Source: Candidatus Uhrbacteria bacterium RIFOXYB12_FULL_58_10
Lineage (GTDB): Bacteria > Patescibacteriota > Patescibacteriia > 2-12-FULL-57-11
Length of the DNA: 10,145 bases
Assembly: GCA_943359495.1 (NCBI GenBank)
Contig: CALRHY010000022.1
Location: 1 to 10,145 of the forward strand
Reading direction: 5' to 3'
Within the stretch, counting starts at the first letter, position 1. Each line of letters opens with the position of its first letter. The position numbers and the translations under genes were made by a program. Shown here piece after piece: positions 5,493 through 10,145 of this stretch. The notes below the pieces were generated by a model. It did not search any database. It saw only the letters and a list, made by a program, of their open reading frames with translations, and was not told where the DNA came from.

Positions 5493-6890
5493 TTACGCTT
5501 TCTTTTCCACACGGATGCCCGCCTCGCGCAGTACTACCTCAGAAAGCACGCTTGGTGCATCCATCACAGCAGTACGACCAGATGCAGTCATAGGAAACGC
5601 CTGGACTTCTCGCAAATAACTTTCACCAGTCAAATTCATAAGGTTGCGTTCCACCCCAAGTGCGATCCCTCCATGTGGTGGTGTGCCAAAACCAAAAGCT
5701 TTCAGCATGTGCCCAACAGACGCTTCAATCTCCTCTTCGCTGTAGCCCATGATTTTGTAGGTCGCACGAAGTACTTCTGGATCATGCGCACGGATGCTAC
5801 CACCGCCGGATTCGTAACCGTTGCACACAAGATCGTATTGCGTTGTCAGGATGTTTTCAATATTGCGTCCAGCAAGATGATCGTCCAAAAATTCTGGAAG
5901 CGGGGCAGAGAATGGATTGTGTGTAAACGTCCAACGACCACTTTCACTATCCTTCTCAAAAAATGGAAAATCAATCACCCAGGCGTATGCCAAAATACCA
6001 TTTTTTTTATCTTCTTCCGTGCGCAAATCAAATTTATCAGCACCATGTTTTGCCATGGATTCTTTGTAGGTAATGCGCGGGAATGGTTTTTCTTTGATAG
6101 TGAAGCCAAGGCCTTCGACGACGGTGGTAATCATGTTTTCAACCGTTTGCATCACATCATTACGGTCGACGAAACTCATTTCAATATCAATCTGCGTATG
6201 TTCAAAGCCACGGTCTGCACGCGGGTCTTCGTCACGAAGTGCACGGGCAGTCTGGAAATAGCGTTCAAATCCAGCGACCATCAACAACTGTTTGTACTGC
6301 TGTGGCGATTGTGGCAACGCGAAAAACTTTCCTGGCTGCAAACGCGACGGGACGATAAAATCACGCGAACCTTCCGGTGTCGCTTTGGTCAGCAATGGCG
6401 TTTCAATTTCTAAAAAGCGTTGGGAAAACAAAAAAGAACGGCAGGCTTGGACGAACATGCTGCGCAGTGCAATATTTTTTTGTAAACGTTCGCTGCGCAA
6501 ATCAAGGTACCGATATGTCATTCGAAGATCTTCATTGATCCCACTCGTATCAGCATCGACAGCAAACGGCGGCGTTTTTGCTTCGTTCAAAATCTCCAAA
6601 GAAAGCGCTTCAATTTCTACACTCCCCATTGGTGTTGCTGCGTTGACTTGCTTTGGTGGCCGCGCATTCACTTTGCCACGCAAACGGACAACGTATTCCG
6701 AACGCAAGCCGCCAGCCTGTTCCAATAGTTCCTTTTTCTCTGGTGTGCAGACGACTTGGACGATGCCAGTGCGATCGCGCAGATCAAGAAAAATCAGTTT
6801 TCCCATGTCGCGACGGGTGTGAATCCAGCCGCATACCAGCACTTCTTCCCCCACATGTTCGACTGTTTCTCCAATCCACGTTCGCTGCAT
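5493..6890 (-). CDS. aspS: Aspartyl-tRNA synthetase, bacterial type without the GAD insertion
   Basis: This class II synthetase charges tRNA(Asp) with aspartate. Residues 1-105 are the OB-fold anticodon-binding domain (CGWIHTRRDMGKLIFLDLRD at 20-39). Motif 1 lies at about 160-167 (FLEIETPLL), the bacterial QSPQQYKQLLMVAGF at 194-208, motif 2 at about 217-236 (ALRDEDPRADRGFEHTQIDI), and motif 3 at 407-418 (GGIALGVERNLM). The protein is 465 residues, whereas bacterial AspRS is usually about 580-600. The missing part is the GAD domain: the sequence runs from DKFDLRTEEDKKNG (285-298) straight into AWVIDFPFFEKD (303-314), two segments normally separated by about 130 residues. Motif 3 has Val-Glu where Leu-Asp is usual, but the key Arg415 is kept. 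Because asnS is also present, a discriminating enzyme is likely. Its ATG lies 9 nt after the stop of the membrane-protein gene. Confidence 0.95.
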   Translation of the reverse strand: MQRTWIGETVEHVGEEVLVCGWIHTRRDMGKLIFLDLRDRTGIVQVVCTPEKKELLEQAGGLRSEYVVRLRGKVNARPPKQVNAATPMGSVEIEALSLEILNEAKTPPFAVDADTSGINEDLRMTYRYLDLRSERLQKNIALRSMFVQACRSFLFSQRFLEIETPLLTKATPEGSRDFIVPSRLQPGKFFALPQSPQQYKQLLMVAGFERYFQTARALRDEDPRADRGFEHTQIDIEMSFVDRNDVMQTVENMITTVVEGLGFTIKEKPFPRITYKESMAKHGADKFDLRTEEDKKNGILAYAWVIDFPFFEKDSESGRWTFTHNPFSAPLPEFLDDHLAGRNIENILTTQYDLVCNGYESGGGSIRAHDPEVLRATYKIMGYSEEEIEASVGHMLKAFGFGTPPHGGIALGVERNLMNLTGESYLREVQAFPMTASGRTAVMDAPSVLSEVVLREAGIRVEKKA

Positions 6891-6899
6891 ACAAGAAAG

Positions 6900-7604
6900 T
6901 TATTCAACCAAAAATGTTTTTCCGACCGTATACCATCCTGGAGCATTGTTCAACGGAGAAGCAAAGATATAGACCTGATCACCGCTTTGTAACGTACTCG
7001 ATGTGGTCGTAAACGATGTTGCACCATCGCTCGTCTCTGAAACCAGAACTCCATTCTCAATACGACTCGGGAGTCCATCACCCATAGTGGACAACCACGG
7101 TTTCTCATACCCCTCCGGAATCGTCACTACCACCGTCACAGGAACGCCGGCTGGCGCATAAATCTGTCCGTCTCGTACCGTGCTCGGAATCACGAGCAGG
7201 CCATCGGTTGCTCCAACACGTTGCGACGTATCCGTCGTTGTATCTGGAGGTGCAACTGGTGGCAATTCTCCTGTCAGCACAGCGGGCGCGAAAGACAGAC
7301 GGTAGTCATGGACGCGCGGTACGATGCTTTGCCACACAGCCAGCGAGTAGGCTGCAAATGCAATCCAGAACACGAGGAGTAGCACGAGGTAACTCAGCGT
7401 GAGCAAAACCAAATTTTCTGCAAGCCGCGCAGCACCAGTGCCGCGGACTTTTTTTCCAGGCGTCTCTGCGCGTGCTGGCAGAATTTGCACAGTACGACGA
7501 ACGGACGGCCGAACGACACGACGTTTTGCCACCGGCGCCTTGCGGCGTGTGACAGTCGACGTTCGTTTTGCACGAACGCTTTTTCCCCCTTCTTGTTTTT
7601 TCAT
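6900..7604 (-). CDS. Single-pass membrane protein of unknown function
   Basis: This gene encodes a 234-residue protein that I do not recognise. It has three visible parts. Residues 1-60 are strongly basic (many Arg/Lys, such as RRKAPVAKRRVVRPSVRR) and should stay in the cytoplasm. One hydrophobic segment at about 64-91 (including LLTLSYLVLLLVFWIAFAAY) is a transmembrane helix. Residues 92-234 are outside and rich in Thr, Ser, Pro, Gly and Val; they include a Pro/Thr linker (115-128) and a probable beta-rich domain with VTVVVTIPEGYEKPWLS (150-166). The positive-inside rule supports N-in topology. The start is supported by AAGGGGGAAAT just before the ATG. The gene lies 9 nt upstream of aspS and is separated from asnS by a palindromic repeat. 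No catalytic motif is visible. The exposed domain could bind cell wall or other proteins, which is speculative. Confidence 0.75.
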   Translation of the reverse strand: MKKQEGGKSVRAKRTSTVTRRKAPVAKRRVVRPSVRRTVQILPARAETPGKKVRGTGAARLAENLVLLTLSYLVLLLVFWIAFAAYSLAVWQSIVPRVHDYRLSFAPAVLTGELPPVAPPDTTTDTSQRVGATDGLLVIPSTVRDGQIYAPAGVPVTVVVTIPEGYEKPWLSTMGDGLPSRIENGVLVSETSDGATSFTTTSSTLQSGDQVYIFASPLNNAPGWYTVGKTFLVE

Positions 7605-7625
7605 ATTTCCCCCTTCATAAAGAAC

Positions 7626-7723
7626 AAAATGCGAAACGCGTAATGCGAAACGCCGACTCGGACAGGTTTTGCGTTACGCGTTTCGCGTTTCGAAACCTTA
7701 GGTGTTACGAGTTTCGCGTTTTG
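7626..7723 (+). repeat. 98-bp palindromic intergenic repeat, copy B
   Basis: This is the same element as the inverted copy at 5045-5142. A strong internal dyad is visible: the 21 nt at 7631-7651 match the reverse complement of 7666-7686 at 19 of 21 positions, with CGCCGACTCGGACAG as the loop region. A further copy of the TTTCGCGTTTTG word lies at the right end. It fills the gap between asnS (stop at 7747) and the membrane-protein gene (start at 7604). CG-rich words such as CGAAACGCG continue to 7741. Confidence 0.85.
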
Positions 7724-7746
7724 TAACGTAGCGTGTTTCGAGAAAC

Positions 7747-9042
7747 TTACGGCTCAAGACGATGCAGCGTCCGTGCGAACGGAATTGCCTCGCGGACGTG
7801 CTCAAGGCCACAGATCCAACTCACGGTTCGTTCGAGCCCGAGCCCGAAACCGGAATGTGGCACGCTGCCATAGCGCCGTAGATCACGATACCAGGCAAAG
7901 GCTTCCATCGGAAGCTGGTGCTCGCGGATCCGCTGCTCCAAGAGCGCCAGATCATCAATGCGCTGGCTGCCTCCACTTATTTCGCCATATCCTTCCGGTG
8001 CAAGCAAGTCACTGCAGAGCGCCCGTGTTGGCCGCGCCGCATCTGGCTTCATGTAAAACGCTTTCACCACGGCAGGATAGTGATGGATGAAAACTGGTCG
8101 ATCGTACTGCTTGGTCAAAATTGTCTCGTCATCTGCACCAAGGTCATCATCATCCGCAATGTCAGAACCAAGGCTGTGGAGTTGTTTCACCGCATCATCG
8201 TAGTCAACGCGTGGGAACTTTCCTTCTGCAGCAACGCGGAGTGGCGCAGTATCTCGCTCCAAAAGTTTCAGATCCTCCGCCCGACGGTCGAGTACGCGGC
8301 GAAGGACGAAGACGAGCATGTCTTCCTGGAGTTGCATGTTCTGTTCCCAATCCATGAAGCTCGCTTCGGCTTCTAGCATCCAAAATTCTGTCAGATGGCG
8401 GCGCGTTTTGGATTTTTCTGAACGGAAGGTTGGTCCGAAACAATAGGTTTTTCCCAGCGCAGCAGAAGTTGCCTCCTGGTACAGCTGCCCGGATTGCGAC
8501 AGATACGCCTTGCGGTCGAAGTACTGCACTTCAAACAAATCAGACGTCCCTTCGACGGCATTTGGGGTAAAGATTGGCGAATCTGCCAAAAGAAAACCGC
8601 GTTGATAGAAGAATTCCCGCAACGCAAACTCGATTTCATTTCTGACACGCATGATTGCTTCTTGTCGCGGCGTCCGGAGCCAAAGGTGGCGAACTTCTTG
8701 GAGAAAATCGACACCGTGCTCTTTTTTCCCAATTGGATATTCTTCAGCCTTTTGAAGCAACGTGACCGAACGTGCCTGCAATTCAAATCCGGTCGGCGAA
8801 CGCGGTTCGGCTTTGACGAGGCCAGTAACGGCCACCGAGGATTCAATCGTTGCCTCGGTCGCCGCAGCCCACGATGCCTCATCCACTTCCTTTTTTGAAA
8901 CAACTGCCTGGATGCGCCCCGTTCCGTCACGCAGCTGTAAAAAGGCAATAGAACCAGAAGAACGGACGTTATAGGCCCAGCCACGCACTTCTACTTCTTT
9001 CCCAACGGCAGTTCCTATCTCCTGCAATGCTACAGTTTCCAT
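7747..9042 (-). CDS. asnS: Asparaginyl-tRNA synthetase
   Basis: This class IIb synthetase charges tRNA(Asn) directly with asparagine. At 431 residues it is near the normal length of about 430-465. Residues 1-100 are the OB-fold anticodon-binding domain (VRGWAYNVRSSGSIAFLQLRDG, within 19-40). The catalytic domain has motif 1 around 148-163 (RGFLLADSPIFTPNAVEG), motif 2 at 206-224 (FRSEKSKTRRHLTEFWMLE) and motif 3 at 398-407 (GFGLGLERTV). PTFRSEKSKTRRHL and EFWMLEAE mark AsnRS rather than AspRS. SGQLYQEATSAAL (184-196) is also typical of AsnRS. I chose the ATG at 9042: a frame reaching GTG at 9186 exists, but its extra residues run through a palindromic repeat, a promoter and a stem-loop. The gene heads the minus-strand run and has its own promoter. 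Confidence 0.95.
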   Translation of the reverse strand: METVALQEIGTAVGKEVEVRGWAYNVRSSGSIAFLQLRDGTGRIQAVVSKKEVDEASWAAATEATIESSVAVTGLVKAEPRSPTGFELQARSVTLLQKAEEYPIGKKEHGVDFLQEVRHLWLRTPRQEAIMRVRNEIEFALREFFYQRGFLLADSPIFTPNAVEGTSDLFEVQYFDRKAYLSQSGQLYQEATSAALGKTYCFGPTFRSEKSKTRRHLTEFWMLEAEASFMDWEQNMQLQEDMLVFVLRRVLDRRAEDLKLLERDTAPLRVAAEGKFPRVDYDDAVKQLHSLGSDIADDDDLGADDETILTKQYDRPVFIHHYPAVVKAFYMKPDAARPTRALCSDLLAPEGYGEISGGSQRIDDLALLEQRIREHQLPMEAFAWYRDLRRYGSVPHSGFGLGLERTVSWICGLEHVREAIPFARTLHRLEP

Positions 9043-9061
9043 ACTCAGACACACTGAAGTC

Positions 9062-9083
9062 AAAAAGAGGGCGCATGCCCCCT
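9062..9083 (-). terminator. Terminator-like stem-loop in the asnS leader
   Basis: On the minus strand AGGGGGC (9083-9077) pairs with GCCCTCT (9072-9066) around a 4-nt loop ATGC, with one G-T pair, and is followed by TTTT at 9065-9062. This has the shape of an intrinsic terminator. It lies between the asnS promoter and the asnS start (ATG at 9042), within the first tens of bases of the predicted transcript. It could be an attenuator, a 5' stem that protects the mRNA, or a stop for transcripts arriving from upstream. Confidence 0.5.
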
Positions 9084-9094
9084 TGCTGTTGTCT

Positions 9095-9123
9095 ATTCTA
9101 GGTTTTTTTCGGAGGGAAGACAA
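9095..9123 (-). promoter_or_regulatory. Predicted sigma70-type promoter of asnS
   Basis: On the minus strand TTGTCT (9123-9118) and TAGAAT (9100-9095) are separated by exactly 17 nt, close to the consensus TTGACA-17-TATAAT. The spacer carries a run of seven A. Transcription would start near 9088, leaving a leader of about 46 nt before the ATG at 9042. No other box pair this good is visible upstream of asnS. Confidence 0.6.
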
Positions 9124-9138
9124 GGTGTCTTCCTCTTC

Positions 9139-9216
9139 ATTCCCATCCTCGCGAAGGCGGGGATCCAGAGGTCGGATCGTCGGCACCGTGGATCCCCTTC
9201 AACAAGGGGATGGAAT
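9139..9216. repeat. Imperfect palindromic repeat with GGATCC arms
   Basis: The left arm (9139-9167, starting ATTCCCATCC and ending GGGGATCCA) is an imperfect inverted repeat of the right arm (9189-9216, TGGATCCCC to GGGGATGGAAT). Each arm carries its own small hairpin (CCTCGCGAAGG; CCCCTTCAACAAGGGG). Repeats of the form 'CATTCCCGC..GCGGGGATCCA' are common non-coding palindromes in many bacteria. This one lies between the divergent asnS and thioredoxin-fold genes. Confidence 0.7.
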
Positions 9217-9247
9217 ACACTGCTTTTGGAATGTGCCAAAAATTGCC

Positions 9248-9279
9248 GACAGGATTCGCGTTACACGTTTCGCGTTTCG
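9248..9279 (+). repeat. 32-bp fragment of the 98-bp repeat family, copy C
   Basis: The 32 bases from 9248 to 9279 are identical to the reverse complement of 5076-5107 and nearly identical to the matching core of the copy at 7626-7723. Outside these bases the similarity stops on both sides. It is therefore a truncated copy, or the minimal unit of the family. It ends 38 nt before the ATG of the thioredoxin-fold gene and supplies the region where a -35 box would sit. Confidence 0.8.
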
Positions 9280-9292
9280 CTTCTCCGTTCCA

Positions 9293-9301
9293 TGTTATAC
9301 T
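9293..9301 (+). promoter_or_regulatory. Predicted extended -10 promoter of the thioredoxin-fold gene
   Basis: TGTTATACT contains the extended -10 form TG-N-TATACT (hexamer at 9296-9301). No good -35 is present at the expected distance, where repeat copy C ends; extended -10 promoters often lack one. Transcription would start about 9 nt before the ATG at 9317, so the leader would be very short and has no Shine-Dalgarno. Confidence 0.45.
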
Positions 9302-9316
9302 ATCCTCACTCTTTAT

Positions 9317-10045
9317 ATGCCTTCTCCTCGCGCACAAGCGTGGTACGAACGCCCAGGGCCAGTCTTTGGTTTGCTGGCCGCGCTGCTTTTTGTCGGATTC
9401 TTTTTTACCATTGCTTGGCGAACGCTTTTTTACTACCGCGATTTTCGAAACGGCGGCACCGCACAGTTGCCACAATTCCAAAATAGCTTTACTCCCGGAC
9501 AGCTGGCCGGTGCTGCGGTGCGAGAAGGCAGCCATGACGTCCACAGTGCAGATGCACCACACCTTGGTGCAGAAAATGCAAAACTCACCATTGTGGAATT
9601 TGGCGATTTCGAATGTCCGTTTTCCCGCGAGGCATATCCTTCAATTCGCACGATCGCCGCAGAACATCCGGAACTCATCCGCTACGAATGGCGCGATTTC
9701 CCACTCGACACCATCCACCCCCACGCCCGTCTGGCCGCCGCAGCGTCTTCCTGCGCCAACAAACAGGGGAAATTCTGGCAGATGCATGACAAATTGTTCT
9801 TGAACCAAAACTCTTTAGAACGGGCTGATTTGATTAATGACGCGCTCGAGGTTGGCCTCAACAAAGAACAATTCACCACCTGCCTTGATGCCGGCGGCGA
9901 CGTCGCCCAACTCCAAAAAGACATCGCCGCAGGCACAGCGGCTGGCGTACGCGGCACGCCCACCTTCTTCATTAATGGCGCGCGCATCGAGGGTGCAGTC
10001 CCCTACGAAACACTCAAATTGATCGTTGAACGCGCAGGAATATGA
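9317..10045 (+). CDS. Membrane-anchored DsbA-like thioredoxin-fold protein with a CPFS active site
   Basis: This is a 242-residue protein of the DsbA/BdbD-like group (Pfam Thioredoxin_4), which acts on thiols of exported proteins. An N-terminal transmembrane segment lies at about 15-34 (PVFGLLAALLFVGFFFTIAW) and anchors the domain outside. The thioredoxin fold begins at KLTIVEFGDFECPFSREAYP (89-108). The usual CxxC is C100-P-F-S103, so the second active-site cysteine is missing. The cis-proline loop GTPTFFING (213-221) is intact. Cysteines C146 (SSCANKQGKFWQMHD) and C189 (FTTCLDAG) sit where many family members also carry a pair. A monothiol could serve disulfide isomerisation, reduction or glutathionylation-like chemistry, or C100 could work with C146/C189. 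I chose the ATG at 9317, since the upstream frame crosses repeats and the promoter. Its TGA stop overlaps the next gene's ATG. Confidence 0.85.
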   Translation: MPSPRAQAWYERPGPVFGLLAALLFVGFFFTIAWRTLFYYRDFRNGGTAQLPQFQNSFTPGQLAGAAVREGSHDVHSADAPHLGAENAKLTIVEFGDFECPFSREAYPSIRTIAAEHPELIRYEWRDFPLDTIHPHARLAAAASSCANKQGKFWQMHDKLFLNQNSLERADLINDALEVGLNKEQFTTCLDAGGDVAQLQKDIAAGTAAGVRGTPTFFINGARIEGAVPYETLKLIVERAGI

Positions 10046-10145
10046 AAAAAACCTCACACCACGCTCCCATCGTCATTGGACTCGTCACGCTTGGACTCTT
10101 TCTCAGTGGCATTTTTTTCGTAGCCCCGAAAGACGCGTACGCCTG
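10042..10145 (+). CDS. Start of an exported or membrane protein (cut by window edge)
   Basis: The first 34 residues are visible. The gene begins at an ATG that overlaps the TGA of the thioredoxin-fold gene (ATGA), with AGGA 4 nt upstream as a weak ribosome binding site, so the two are translationally coupled. The sequence starts with MKKTSHH, then a hydrophobic stretch at about 9-28 (PIVIGLVTLGLFLSGIFFVA), then PKDAYA. This looks like a signal peptide with a possible cleavage after AYA, or an N-terminal membrane helix. The functional part lies outside the window. The tight coupling suggests an extracytoplasmic partner of the thiol protein. Confidence 0.7.
   Translation, partial: MKKTSHHAPIVIGLVTLGLFLSGIFFVAPKDAYA

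Noticed and set aside
5673..6413. Plus-strand open frame of 246 codons
   Set aside because: It is antisense to aspS; its hydrophobic, motif-free sequence is a by-product of codon usage on the other strand.
5041..7741. CRISPR array suggested by recurring CGAAACGCG words
   Set aside because: The words are parts of nested dyads in two dispersed intergenic copies, without regular spacing, unique spacers or cas genes.
9043..9186. N-terminal extension of AsnRS to a GTG at 9186
   Set aside because: The added residues run through a repeat, a promoter and a stem-loop, while the ATG at 9042 starts exactly at the OB-fold domain.

Overview
The window most likely comes from a bacterium of the Candidate Phyla Radiation (Patescibacteria) with mid-range GC content. 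This is an inference from gene style rather than from a marker gene: a bacterial-type aspartyl-tRNA synthetase with an internal domain missing, few clear Shine-Dalgarno sequences, a YbaK-type editing protein with a long basic tail, and compact intergenic gaps filled by palindromic repeats. TGA is used as a stop (4415-4417 and 10043-10045), so the code is standard and this is not a lineage that has reassigned UGA.

Layout. At the left edge (1-357, minus) is the N-terminal part of an IS30-family transposase, cut by the window boundary; a 9-bp hairpin covers its start. Positions 386-750 hold no convincing gene. From 751 to 9042 there is an uninterrupted run of minus-strand genes. In transcription order these are asnS, a single-pass membrane protein, aspS, a small winged-helix-like protein, a YbaK-type tRNA-editing protein, scpA, scpB, a D,D-carboxypeptidase and a GT4 glycosyltransferase. 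Spacing is tight within the sub-blocks (9 bp membrane protein-aspS, 8 bp ybaK-scpA, 3 bp scpB-dac). Three larger gaps in the run are filled by repeats (7626-7723, 5045-5142, 1938-2064). On the plus strand a membrane-tethered thioredoxin-fold protein starts at 9317 and overlaps by 4 nt the start of a further exported or membrane protein that runs off the right edge.

Function. The minus-strand run is housekeeping: charging of Asn and Asp tRNAs, removal of mischarged aminoacyl-tRNA, chromosome condensation and segregation (ScpA/ScpB, the partners of SMC), and cell-envelope work (peptidoglycan trimming, sugar transfer). The divergent pair acts outside the membrane. A good sigma70-type promoter followed by a terminator-like stem-loop precedes asnS.

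I found no evidence of a novel defence or mobile system. The most unusual features are a 98-bp palindromic repeat family (two near-complete copies in opposite orientation plus a 32-bp fragment), the AspRS lacking its GAD insertion, the basic tail on the editing protein, and the hairpins before asnS and before the transposase.
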